Of a stretch of DNA of 40,605 nucleotides, positions 1 through 7,855 are shown piece by piece. The position numbers and the translations under genes are program-made. The stretch's first letter is position 1; each line of letters starts with the position of its first letter. This DNA comes from Bacteroidota bacterium (GTDB lineage: Bacteria; Bacteroidota; Ignavibacteria; Kryptoniales; JAKASW01), in contig JAKASW010000006.1 in the NCBI GenBank assembly GCA_021818875.1, positions 1 to 40,605 of the forward strand, in the 5' to 3' direction. The notes beneath the pieces are model-generated. The model had not been told where the DNA came from and searched no databases. It was given only the letters and a program-made list of their open reading frames with translations.

Positions 1-426
1 AAGCCCGAGCATTCCTTCCTTGCACGCAATTGAGCAGTAATATCCAGCGGCGCCGAAGTGTTGGCTGTTCTTCACGCCTACCATCCCTACTCCGCATTCC
101 CTTGCGAGTTTTATCGCTTCTTTCATCGCCTTGACTCCCGCCACCTGACCTAATCCGTTATTCGCATCCAGCACTCCGGCAGCAGGCATGTTCTTCGTGA
201 ACGTCATCTCCGCTTTCGGATTTATTAGTCCCAACGAGATCCTTTTCAGGTATATCGGAAGTCTCGACACTCCGTGCGTGTCTATCCCTTTCAGGTTCGC
301 ATCGACAAGGCTGTCAGCAAGGATTGCAGCATCTTCATGGCTCACTCCCGACTTCTCTGTTAGATCTGTTACAAAACGGATTAGTTCTTCTGCCTTCACG
401 GCAACTGAGGCTGGTGCTTCTTTCAT
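1..426 (-). CDS. Ldh_2 (malate/L-lactate/sulfolactate dehydrogenase) family oxidoreductase, N-terminal 142 residues; 3' part beyond the window
   Basis: The ORF track misses this gene because it runs off the left edge, but the minus strand is open from an ATG at 426 to base 1. The translation shows the hallmarks of the type-2 malate/L-lactate dehydrogenase family: DTHGVSRLPIYL (about residues 49-60, with His51), LDANNGLGQVAG (86-97), and NSQHFGAAGYY (120-130, with the conserved His123). These NAD(P)-dependent cytosolic enzymes interconvert 2-hydroxy and 2-oxo acids. The family includes malate, ureidoglycolate and diketogulonate reductases and ComC, the (R)-sulfolactate dehydrogenase. A GAGG Shine-Dalgarno lies about 6 nt before the ATG. 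It is the last gene visible in the catabolic block, 129 nt downstream of the UxaA/SuyB-like gene. Substrate cannot be read from the fragment; ComC-like activity is inferred only from context. Full family length is usually about 330-360 residues, so roughly 60% is missing. Confidence 0.9.
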   Translation of the reverse strand, partial: MKEAPASVAVKAEELIRFVTDLTEKSGVSHEDAAILADSLVDANLKGIDTHGVSRLPIYLKRISLGLINPKAEMTFTKNMPAAGVLDANNGLGQVAGVKAMKEAIKLARECGVGMVGVKNSQHFGAAGYYCSIACKEGMLGL

Positions 427-468
427 TCTTGTCCTCGCTTTTCCTTTGTCTCAACTTTCCTCACGGCA

Positions 469-547
469 AACCTTATCAAGGTTGTCCAACAGAAGAACGG
501 TAATAGTAAAAAGTTATCCGTAATTCCTGACAAGCCTTGACAAGGTT
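469..547. promoter_or_regulatory. Pair of palindromes (AACCTTATCAAGGTT and a near copy), operator-like
   Basis: The 129-nt gap before the Ldh_2-like gene holds a perfect 15-bp palindrome, AACCTT-ATC-AAGGTT, at 469-483. A near copy, AAGCCTTGACAAGGTT, is at 532-547. Their centres are about 64 bp apart, close to six helical turns. Two similar dyads spaced by whole turns just upstream of a start codon are typical of sites for a dimeric or tetrameric repressor of the LacI/DeoR/GntR type. No regulator gene is in the window. The inner site is about 43 bp upstream of the start codon. The site is seen in sequence; the function is inference. Confidence 0.4.
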
Positions 548-555
548 GCTTTTCT

Positions 556-1713
556 TTACGCGCTTCTATACAGCTTCGTTAGCACGAATTCTCTGTGCCT
601 GAGCACCTCCGCCGCTGTCAGCCTTCCCGACAAGGTCCGCAGCAACATATCCATCAGTGTATCTCCAGCCTGATCAAGCGTATGCTCAAGCGTCAGTACC
701 TTCTCGACGGAGACATCTATGTGTTCCGACATCGTGGCTGCCGTGTTCGGATTTGCCGTAAGCTTTATCACCGGCAATATCGGATTACCTATGATGTTTC
801 CCTGTCCCGTCGGGAACAAGTGAGCTATAGCACCACCCGCTGCAAACAGTGTTACGGCTTCTGCCGCCGCTGATGATGTATCCATGAAGTGCAAGCCTTT
901 TCCATGCGGTGCTTCAGCTGGTGCAAGGACTCCATCGACCTTCAGGTTCCCGATCTTCTGGATGTTCCCCATCGCTTTCTCTTCTATTGTCGTTAGACCG
1001 CCTGCTATGTTCCCCTGTGTCGGCTGTGATCCCAATAGATCCGCTCCTTGAGCTTCTATCATCGAATTGTAGTCGTTGAAAATATCCATAAACTTCTTTC
1101 GGAGTTCCGGAGTTTTCATCCTGTCTGCGACAACCTGCTCACCGCCGGTAAGCTCCGACGTTTCTCCAAACATTACCGTGCCGCCTGCGGCAACGAGTCG
1201 TTCAAAGACTTTTCCTACGGTCGGGTTTGCTCCAAGTCCTGAAGTCGTGTCTGATTCACCGCATTTTGTGCTGATCACGGCATCCGATACGTCAATCTCT
1301 TCTCTTTTGAGTTCAGACACCTTCTGTACCAGTCCTTTTGCCGCACGGGATGCCTTCTCAATCGTCTTGAAGTCTCCAGACTTCTCGATTGAAAAGACCT
1401 CAACAGGTTTCCCGGTCTTCGCTATTCCTTCGGCAACCTTGTTTGCCCAATTGGGCTCAATGCAGATTACTACCGCTGCCGCGACATTCGGATTCTTGCC
1501 GGTACCTATCATCGTATCGAAGAACAACTCAAGGTCCGCGCCGAACTGCAGTCTCCCATAAGCGTGCGGGAGTGGAAGTGTACCACTGACAAGGCTGGCT
1601 ACTCCTTCTGCAGCCGCGTTTGACAGATCGTCAACCGGTATTATCGCAACATGGTTTCTTGCTCCTACTGCACCGTTCTCACGGCGGTAACCCATAAACT
1701 TATATTTTGACAT
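556..1713 (-). CDS. UxaA-family large subunit (SuyB-like sulfo-lyase or hexonate/altronate-type dehydratase)
   Basis: This 385-residue protein is the C-terminal catalytic part of the UxaA family, encoded separately from its small SAF-domain partner (the next gene). It opens with [20 protein letters not shown] (residues 8-27) and carries STKCGESD with Cys151, matching the conserved CGGSD of altronate and galactarate dehydratases. The [10 protein letters not shown] segment near residue 300 is also a family landmark. The family performs metal-dependent beta-elimination of water from sugar acids, or, in (R)-sulfolactate sulfo-lyase SuyAB, of sulfite to give pyruvate. The subunit sizes here (98 + 385) fit the two-subunit SuyAB layout and other split sugar-acid dehydratases, so assignment between the two is open. 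It overlaps the small subunit by 14 nt, implying translational coupling. The hydroxyacid dehydrogenases and aldolase in the same block make a three-carbon acid substrate plausible. Confidence 0.88.
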   Translation of the reverse strand: MSKYKFMGYRRENGAVGARNHVAIIPVDDLSNAAAEGVASLVSGTLPLPHAYGRLQFGADLELFFDTMIGTGKNPNVAAAVVICIEPNWANKVAEGIAKTGKPVEVFSIEKSGDFKTIEKASRAAKGLVQKVSELKREEIDVSDAVISTKCGESDTTSGLGANPTVGKVFERLVAAGGTVMFGETSELTGGEQVVADRMKTPELRKKFMDIFNDYNSMIEAQGADLLGSQPTQGNIAGGLTTIEEKAMGNIQKIGNLKVDGVLAPAEAPHGKGLHFMDTSSAAAEAVTLFAAGGAIAHLFPTGQGNIIGNPILPVIKLTANPNTAATMSEHIDVSVEKVLTLEHTLDQAGDTLMDMLLRTLSGRLTAAEVLRHREFVLTKLYRSA

Positions 1714-1996
1714 TTTGCCACCTATTGCTTCTTACGTTATGTACGTGTACGTGCTGTCCGACAGAGATAGATTCCTTCGCCTGGCCTATGGTGATGCCGT
1801 ACTTCGTTACAACGTCGCCTTTCTTGATCGCCGTCAGTGCCACCTTATGGCCCAAAGGAATCGCTTCCTTTGCCTCTATGGTGAGCTGCGAGCCGTCGTT
1901 CAGACAGGAGCCGACGATCTTCTCTCCTGCCTTTATCTCAACTACCGCAACTCCCACGTTGTCCTTCTTCTCGTGAAATAGAAATTGTGGTCTCAT
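1700..1996 (-). CDS. UxaA-family small subunit, SAF domain (SuyA-like)
   Basis: This 98-residue protein matches the N-terminal SAF domain of altronate dehydratase, found here as a free subunit. Visible landmarks are [13 protein letters not shown] (about 12-24), IPLGHKVAL (46-54), [12 protein letters not shown] (62-73) and [14 protein letters not shown] (79-92). The HVHN motif is the metal/substrate-side signature of the domain. It has a good AAAGGA Shine-Dalgarno a few nt before the ATG and overlaps the start of the large-subunit gene, so the two should be made in equal amounts and form one enzyme. Either sulfolactate sulfo-lyase subunit alpha or the small subunit of a hexonate dehydratase would fit. 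Length is normal for the split form. It is preceded by about 800 nt of mostly non-coding DNA, so it probably has its own promoter. Confidence 0.88.
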   Translation of the reverse strand: MRPQFLFHEKKDNVGVAVVEIKAGEKIVGSCLNDGSQLTIEAKEAIPLGHKVALTAIKKGDVVTKYGITIGQAKESISVGQHVHVHNVRSNRWQNVKI

Positions 1997-2523
1997 CGTT
2001 TGTTTCCTTTCATGTTATTACCCTGGTAAATTATTCAACTTGCCTGACAGGTATAACGTCGATCCTTGTCGTCCTGCTGATAATGTAATTGGGTTCCTTC
2101 CGGGATACCGTATCGTCGAGAGTCACTTCTCCATCACCAAGGCACTATATTCAGGAAAAATGTGCAAAACCCAAGTAGTCGAAGCGGTCGCTAATACCCT
2201 GGCCTGTCGACAATAGATGCTCCATGATGGGATAGTACTACGGTCGCAGTTATCGGCCTCTTCACATCTATGTTCACAACCAAGCATGCCCGATTGCCGT
2301 CTCTCAGATCAAAAACCGATTACTGGGAATCGACATTTGTTTCTTCATCGATGGTGTCACGGATCTTTGCGTACTACGGGAAATCAGTCTGACGCTCCCG
2401 AAATCCATCGAGCTTCTTCCCGCAAAGGGGGATACACGGGAAATTAGACAGATATCCCCATGGCTCATATTCGATGGGGGAGCATTTCAAAATAGGACAG
2501 TTAATCATTGGCCGGTCATCAAA
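1997..2523. other. Intergenic stretch with possible decayed coding fragments
   Basis: No intact gene is visible. On the minus strand, two short open stretches in different frames follow each other. One ends in SIPSNRFLI* near 2306. The next reads RACLVVNIDVKRPITATVVL and stops at 2191. The protein-like composition and the adjoining frames suggest a small gene broken by a frameshift, but I do not recognise the family. A short dyad, CCTGACAGG, lies at about 2044-2052, some 50 nt upstream of the small-subunit gene, where a promoter or operator would be expected. Everything here beyond the dyad is tentative. Confidence 0.25.
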
Positions 2524-2775
2524 TCAGATGGCTTCGATCAAAGCACGACATTCATCCTCGATAGACCTTTGAACCGCTGTCGAACCAGCGTTGATTCCCA
2601 TGCAGACGAGAGGATGATATTGAGTCAGCCAATCTTGCGCTTCCTTGCCGGCATTAAGGAAGTCTAGCCAAATCTCCAACCTGTGACTCAAATGCCATAC
2701 GAACTCTGCTATCCTGGAGCGGGACCTCTCATGCGGACGCAGCTTCAACTCAAAGTGAGACATACAAAACCGCAA
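2524..2775 (-). CDS. Unrecognised 83-residue ORF after the symporter
   Basis: This minus-strand ORF starts 23 nt after the symporter stop codon and encodes 83 residues with a basic N-terminal part (RPHERSRSR) and a possible amphipathic helical C-terminus. I recognise no family. It is unlikely to be an antisense shadow, because no other gene occupies these bases, but there is no convincing Shine-Dalgarno and it could be a remnant or chance ORF. Its position in the run of minus-strand genes is the only argument for expression. Confidence 0.25.
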   Translation of the reverse strand: MRFCMSHFELKLRPHERSRSRIAEFVWHLSHRLEIWLDFLNAGKEAQDWLTQYHPLVCMGINAGSTAVQRSIEDECRALIEAI

Positions 2776-2798
2776 CAGACTAGAATATTCTCACCAAA

Positions 2799-4283
2799 TC
2801 ACTCACCCGTTTCAACAACGACTTTGCCTATCTGCTCCGCGTCACGCCCCTCGATAGCTTCGCGTTCACGGGTCAGAGCTTCGGCCACCTCGTTGAAAGT
2901 CCGCGAAGGAGGTGGAGTCATGAAACTCACGACAACGAGCACAATTACGCCGGGCACCGCAAGAAGAACGGCGTTGTTGAAAGCAGAATTCGGAAAGAGA
3001 AACATGACCGTCAGTGAAACGACCGGCGTGACAACCTCGGCAGCAAGTGCACCCTGCCATGTGGAACGTTTCCAGAATCGGCCGAGTACCACAATAATTG
3101 CCAGACCACCCATTGTTACCGGCAAAAATTTTACAACAAAGCCGACGATTGTTCCAGCGTGGACGGCAACAACCGTACAGAACGCAAATGCGACCACAAG
3201 CGACAACCTCGCAGTGAGCAACGGCCGTTTCGGATAGCGGCCTGTGGCAAGCGGAAAGATGTGGCGCACAAAAAAAGAACTGACTGCCATGGCGTTTCCA
3301 TTAGCGCAGGAAAAAATCCCGGACGTGATTGACACGACGACAAGTGCGGCGAGCCATAATGGAAGGATATTCATCACAAGCCAGAGCAACGCCTCGTCGG
3401 GAGAATGCAGATTCGGATCAAGATGGAACGCATACATACCTGAGATGCCGATAATCCCGGAGAACATAATGACCGTGATCCCTGCAATCACCATCGATGC
3501 CCGTGCTCCGCCTTCGCTCCGGGAGCCATAAATGCTGAGGCGCCTTCCCGGATCCGCAAGTACGCTGAGCGACAACGCTGCAATCAGTCCGGCAATCTTC
3601 CAGCTACCATAAGAGCTTACCCCAAGGAATGAAAAGTAAGCGTGAGGGACAGCCCGCTGCAGTCCGATTATTCCGCCTGAACTTTGAAGCGCCACCACTG
3701 TCATCACAATGAATCCTGTCAGCAAAATTGCAGCCTGAAGGAAATCCGTGTAAACCACACTCTTGAACCCTCCCGGAATAGCTATGGCCGCGGTTATGAG
3801 CCCGGCAACGACAACGCTGATAGCTGGACTGAGACCTGTGACGGCAGCGATCACGCTCGCACCACCCATTATTTGAACTGTCAGCCAGCATAACTGCGAA
3901 AGGAACAAAGTAATACTGGAGAACTCGACCACGATGCGCTTATTCTCATAGTAGGATGCAATCTCTTCGCTCAAAGTCATAAACTTGTGCCGGCGCATTA
4001 CGGCAAACATAATCCCTGCGAGTGCAGTACCAAGGCCGAGTCCGATCGGATAGGCGCTCCCGGCCCAGCCATGGAGATAGGCGAGTCCCGAAGCACCGAT
4101 AATTACTCCTGTGCCGATGCTGCCGGCAGTGACATTGCCGGCCAGCACCCACGTCGGAAGGCTTCTTCCGCCGACGAGATAGTCCGTAGGTTTCCTGACA
4201 CGCCTCATCCAGAATATCGAAATCCCTAACATCACGACACCGTAGATCAAAAGGCCGAGTAGAACTGCTCCCTGTGTTGTCAT
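2799..4283 (-). CDS. Sodium:solute symporter (SSS family)
   Basis: This 494-residue inner-membrane protein has about 13 hydrophobic segments and belongs to the sodium/solute symporter (SSS, SLC5-like) family. Family features include the N-terminal FWMRRVRKPTDYLVGGRSLP segment (residues 24-43), where the first loop meets TM2, and the Gly/Ala-rich stretch GNVTAGSIGTGVIIGASG that lines the transport path in relatives. The C-terminus is a hydrophilic, Glu-rich tail. The protein imports a solute with Na+. The gene sits immediately downstream of the aldolase-like gene and upstream of the lyase pair, so it is the probable importer for the sugar, sugar acid or sulfonate degraded by this block. Specificity within the family cannot be read from sequence. 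Length is normal. Confidence 0.9.
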   Translation of the reverse strand: MTTQGAVLLGLLIYGVVMLGISIFWMRRVRKPTDYLVGGRSLPTWVLAGNVTAGSIGTGVIIGASGLAYLHGWAGSAYPIGLGLGTALAGIMFAVMRRHKFMTLSEEIASYYENKRIVVEFSSITLFLSQLCWLTVQIMGGASVIAAVTGLSPAISVVVAGLITAAIAIPGGFKSVVYTDFLQAAILLTGFIVMTVVALQSSGGIIGLQRAVPHAYFSFLGVSSYGSWKIAGLIAALSLSVLADPGRRLSIYGSRSEGGARASMVIAGITVIMFSGIIGISGMYAFHLDPNLHSPDEALLWLVMNILPLWLAALVVVSITSGIFSCANGNAMAVSSFFVRHIFPLATGRYPKRPLLTARLSLVVAFAFCTVVAVHAGTIVGFVVKFLPVTMGGLAIIVVLGRFWKRSTWQGALAAEVVTPVVSLTVMFLFPNSAFNNAVLLAVPGVIVLVVVSFMTPPPSRTFNEVAEALTREREAIEGRDAEQIGKVVVETGE

Positions 4284-4386
4284 CTTAACCTCACGAGGAC
4301 TGTGTAGGATGATGGTACAACCACGGCGCGTTTGTCATTGTCAATAAGCTTTGTCCCGCTTCATTCTGATTTCCAGTTGCAGGCTG

Positions 4387-5433
4387 TCAGAAAGATGTGG
4401 AGAAAAAATCCATCTCCTGCCCCCTGTTTTTGTCCATATATTTCATCGCGTCCTGAGTTGAATATCCTTCATGGACTATCATTGATAACGCCATGGCAAT
4501 GGCTCGCGGATCGTCGTCCTTCACAAAAGTCACGTTGCGGCCTACCATGGCACCACGAACGTTCGGAGCTGATTTCATCGCGGCAGCAAACGCCTTGATG
4601 GTGTCCAGAGGCGATTCCTTTGCAGGGCCTCCGAGAAGCAAAACCGGAAGCGTTGTGGAGCGCGCTATCCTCTCGAAGTCGCCGTTGTAAGAGATCTTAA
4701 GCCAGGTGCCGAGCGACGTTTCGCCCAATGCGGCCGCTGCCCCGACGTCGCGAACAAGCGTCTCAATATCTGTCTTGAATGCGTGACTTTTTTCTTTGCC
4801 CTCGACAGTCACCGGCTCAACGAAAGCGTATAAACCCAATCGACCAAGTTGTGTAATCGCATCCGCACATTCCTTTATCGTGACGAGTGAACCATGATCG
4901 GAAGGATCAAACCGGTACATCATCTTGCCACCGTCCAGGCTCATTTTCTTCAGGCTCTCAGGAGTGAATGACGTGAAACCGTCCTCCATCTCATACATTG
5001 ATCCGGCCTGTCCGCCCCTATTCATACACCCAGTTATTACTTTCCCATCAAGAAAGCTCTTCCCTGTTTTTCGCTCATACAGGTAGTCAACGATCAAGAT
5101 GTCCTCCACCATGTCGGTGGTGCCCATCACTCCGTCAAATTGTTCGCCAGTTATGACACGCAGGACGCGTCCGAGATATTCGTATCTGTCTCCCATCCCT
5201 ATCGCATCATTCCTAAGAGCTGTCACTCTTCTCCCCGGATGGTCGGCCGCAAGTATTACAAGTTTACCGTCCCTGGTGAGTTTGTTCCGCCTTTTCCTCT
5301 TCTGAGCATGTTTTACAACGGATTCGGGCTCCTCAACTCTTACGTCCGTAATCTGGTAAAAGAGCTTCTTGGGAAAGAAATCTTCAATCTTGAATCGATA
5401 ATTCGCCATGGTATTCCGTTTTTCATTGTTCAT
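4387..5433 (-). CDS. Cgl0159-family (beta/alpha)8 aldolase-like protein
   Basis: The 348-residue product matches the Cgl0159-type TIM-barrel family, first noted beside inositol genes in Corynebacterium and related to class I DhnA/DeoC-type aldolases. Landmarks are LVILAADHPGRR (58-69), CMNRGGQAGS (136-145), LDGGKMMYRFD (166-176), and TWLKISYNGDFERI (243-256) followed by LPVLLLGGPA. Lys246 in the WLK motif, or Lys170, is a candidate Schiff-base lysine. This would make the enzyme an aldolase cleaving a ketose phosphate to DHAP plus an aldehyde; the substrate is unknown. It follows the isomerase, kinase and epimerase genes, the expected order for ketose-phosphate cleavage. An internal ATG at 5409 (MANYRF) is an equally good start; neither has a strong Shine-Dalgarno. 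Function is inferred from family and context. Confidence 0.82.
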   Translation of the reverse strand: MNNEKRNTMANYRFKIEDFFPKKLFYQITDVRVEEPESVVKHAQKRKRRNKLTRDGKLVILAADHPGRRVTALRNDAIGMGDRYEYLGRVLRVITGEQFDGVMGTTDMVEDILIVDYLYERKTGKSFLDGKVITGCMNRGGQAGSMYEMEDGFTSFTPESLKKMSLDGGKMMYRFDPSDHGSLVTIKECADAITQLGRLGLYAFVEPVTVEGKEKSHAFKTDIETLVRDVGAAAALGETSLGTWLKISYNGDFERIARSTTLPVLLLGGPAKESPLDTIKAFAAAMKSAPNVRGAMVGRNVTFVKDDDPRAIAMALSMIVHEGYSTQDAMKYMDKNRGQEMDFFSTSF

Positions 5434-5549
5434 AATAGTTCTGTCTCATTTCTTCGGTGGTTCCCGTTGAACTTGCGAGGCCCGCTAACCATCACCTTTC
5501 CGCTCAGCGTCAATGCGATACTCTTGCTGAGTTTCCATGATCGTAGCAG

Positions 5550-6593
5550 CTATTTAACTGAGAATTTATAGATCGTCTTTTGTTTGTACGCGTCGCCCGG
5601 CCTAAGAACCACGGATGGAAACTCCGGGTGGCTGGTCGAATCGGGAAAGTGTTGGCATTCCAGACAGAAGCCTGATCTCCTGCTTAAAGGCGAACCGTCT
5701 CTGCCATTTACCGTTCCGTCAAGATAATTGCCGGAATAGAATTGCAAGCCTGGCTGATCGGCGTACACGTCCATCAACCTTCCTGTAAACTGGTCATGAG
5801 CGCTCGCCGCTTTTCGTACCGAACCGTTGTAGTCACTGAGCTGAAAATTCTGGTCGTACCCTCCGGCAAACATGAGTTGCTCATACTCCGAGTCAATCCG
5901 ATCTCCAATTCGCGTTGGCACGCGGAAGTCGAGAGGCGTTCCTTCAACGCTGCGAACTTCCCCCGTCGGGATCGACAGATTGTCTGTAACAGTGAACTTA
6001 TCTGCGTTAATTGTCAAGATATGATCCACGATGGAATTCGCGGGCGAACCGGTAAGATTAAAATACCCGTGGCTTGTAAGATTGATAACAGTAGGCTTAT
6101 TGGAAACTGCAGAGTACATAATCACCAGCTCACTTTCTTCCGTGACTCTGTACTCTACCCTTACTTCCATTTTCCCGGGGAAACCCTCTTCCCCATCGGG
6201 ACTAATCAGGCTGAATTCCAGAGAAGGACCGCCAGAATCTTCCACAATTCTCGATACCCAATATTTCTTATCGAAACCAACTGTACCTCCATGCAGATGG
6301 TTACCTTTGCTGTTGACCGTCACCTGATGTTCTTTTCCATCGAGCTCGAACCTTCCTCGCGCTATCCTGTTAGCAAAACGACCGACTGTAGCACCGAGAT
6401 AGAATCTTCCACCTACAAAGTCTCTTAGGTCTGCATGCCCGAGAGTAACGTCTGCTATCTTTCCGGAGCTGTCGGGGACTTCGATCCAGGCAATGGCTGC
6501 TCCATAATTGATTATCGTGACTCTCATTTCGCTATCGTTGGTCAGTGCAAAAGACTCAAGATCACCGCCGATTTTGCTTTTGATTATCTTCAT
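5550..6593 (-). CDS. galM: Aldose 1-epimerase (mutarotase, GalM family)
   Basis: This 347-residue cytosolic enzyme interconverts the alpha and beta anomers of an aldose before isomerisation or phosphorylation. Seen in the sequence are the classic GalM elements GATVGRFANRIARGRF (about 68-83), GNHLHGG (96-102, catalytic His), NLTSHGYFNL (171-180, second His), and a C-terminal FCLECQHFPDSTSHPEFPS with the catalytic Glu. Length is normal. It lies 8 nt downstream of the PFK-like gene and is probably in the same transcript. A GalM-like mutarotase in a sugar operon is common. The E. coli sulfoquinovose cluster also carries one (YihR), which is relevant to the sulfosugar hypothesis, though nothing in this sequence shows sulfosugar specificity. 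Confidence 0.95.
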   Translation of the reverse strand: MKIIKSKIGGDLESFALTNDSEMRVTIINYGAAIAWIEVPDSSGKIADVTLGHADLRDFVGGRFYLGATVGRFANRIARGRFELDGKEHQVTVNSKGNHLHGGTVGFDKKYWVSRIVEDSGGPSLEFSLISPDGEEGFPGKMEVRVEYRVTEESELVIMYSAVSNKPTVINLTSHGYFNLTGSPANSIVDHILTINADKFTVTDNLSIPTGEVRSVEGTPLDFRVPTRIGDRIDSEYEQLMFAGGYDQNFQLSDYNGSVRKAASAHDQFTGRLMDVYADQPGLQFYSGNYLDGTVNGRDGSPLSRRSGFCLECQHFPDSTSHPEFPSVVLRPGDAYKQKTIYKFSVK

Positions 6594-6601
6594 GTCATCC
6601 G

Positions 6602-7855
6602 CTACTGTAAAGAAGATTCTTGGACCTGACTGCTCTCCTTGGTTCTGCTTTGCTTTCGGACCAGCTTGCGACCACGAAGGACAGGGAACGATCTAATCGG
6701 TCCTCCGATTATCGGCAGGCAGTATTTTATAAATGCGTCGGTCACATAGTTTCCTTCTTCGTTCATAAACTCTGCCGGGAGCACCTTCTCAGCAATTGCA
6801 ACGGTTTCGAGAGGAACGCTTCCGACCGTGCATCGATAGACCTTCTTGTTCTGCCGGACAAGAGTCATCATTAATCCGTTCTTGCCTTTCAATGCCATTT
6901 TCACTCCGGACATCCCCACTAAGTACGCCTCTTTCTGATCGACAGTCGACACGTATTCAATCCCACTCCTGGCAGCGAGTCCGGGTTTTTCGCTCCTTGC
7001 TCTAATCTTCAATTTCCCGGAAATCTGTTCTGCAAGATATGATGCCGCTCCACCGGGCAAGCCTCTCCCAAATCCATCCCTCGCGGCCTCCGATCTGACC
7101 CCGCCAAGATAATTCCCGTTTTCATCCTTCAATCCTTCGCTCACAACTATCACAACTCGGCCCAGCTTGTCAAAAACGTTTGATGTATCCGACAAGATAC
7201 GTTCAACACTCGCTGGCATTTCTGGAATGTAGATTAGATTCGGTGCATCTCCTTCTACTTCTTTGGCGAGCGCCGCCGCCGCCGCAAGCCAGCCGGTATT
7301 TCTGCCCAATGTCTCTATGACCGAGATCGGCGGAGGAAGCGCCGCGACGTCAAGTCCGATTTCTCTAGTCACAGACGCGACGTACCTGGCTGCACTCCCG
7401 TAACCTGGAGAGTGATCTGTATATGCGAGATCATTGTCTATTGTCTTGGGGATCCCGATGACATTAAGCTCATATCCAATCCTCTCGGCTGCCTGTCCCA
7501 CCTTGTGCGCGGTATGCATAGAGCCATTGCCGCCGATGTAAAAGAAGTAGCGGACATCATACTTCTTCAAAGTCTCGACTATCCTGTCATAGTCTCCTTC
7601 CATCATCACTCTTCGACAAGAACCGAGAGCAGCGCCCGGCTTCTCGTATATTTGATTTAATGTCGATGGAAGCTCTTTCCCCAGATCGATCAAATCTTCT
7701 TCAATGATCCCGTTTACACCATGGAGTGCGCCAATAATCCTTCCGACCCTTCGCGAATCCGCGCGCTTTGCCTCTTCAATTATCCCGACTAAGCTACAGT
7801 TTATGACGGCTGTCGGGCCACCACCTTGAGCTACGAGCAAATTACCGACGGACAT
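6602..7855 (-). CDS. PfkA-family phosphofructokinase-like sugar-phosphate kinase, probably PPi- or atypical donor
   Basis: This is a PFK-A fold protein of about 417 residues. Visible motifs, numbered from the upstream GTG, are GGGPTAVIN (13-21), YIGGNGSM (108-115), PKTIDND (138-144), SPGYGSAARY (151-160), ETLGRNTGWLAAA (signature around 184) and a C-terminal GGPIRSFP. The lysine in PKTIDND is the residue usually tied to pyrophosphate use, whereas ATP enzymes have PGTIDND. The donor-site GGDDS/GGDGS element is GGNGS here, with Asn replacing the usual Asp, as in a divergent subgroup. The enzyme probably phosphorylates a ketose or ketose phosphate upstream of the aldolase. I prefer ATG 7855 over GTG 7861 because an AGAGAA element is better spaced. 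Its 5' end overlaps the fucose-isomerase-like gene by 14 nt, so the two are co-translated. Confidence 0.9.
   Translation of the reverse strand: MSVGNLLVAQGGGPTAVINCSLVGIIEEAKRADSRRVGRIIGALHGVNGIIEEDLIDLGKELPSTLNQIYEKPGAALGSCRRVMMEGDYDRIVETLKKYDVRYFFYIGGNGSMHTAHKVGQAAERIGYELNVIGIPKTIDNDLAYTDHSPGYGSAARYVASVTREIGLDVAALPPPISVIETLGRNTGWLAAAAALAKEVEGDAPNLIYIPEMPASVERILSDTSNVFDKLGRVVIVVSEGLKDENGNYLGGVRSEAARDGFGRGLPGGAASYLAEQISGKLKIRARSEKPGLAARSGIEYVSTVDQKEAYLVGMSGVKMALKGKNGLMMTLVRQNKKVYRCTVGSVPLETVAIAEKVLPAEFMNEEGNYVTDAFIKYCLPIIGGPIRSFPVLRGRKLVRKQSRTKESSQVQESSLQ

Noticed and set aside
556-1996. Direct naming of the pair as uxaA or suyAB
   Set aside because: Landmark residues are shared by the dehydratase and sulfo-lyase branches, so a gene symbol would overstate the evidence.
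5742-6428. 228-residue plus-strand ORF
   Set aside because: It lies wholly opposite the strongly supported aldose 1-epimerase gene and shows no family motif; antisense shadow.
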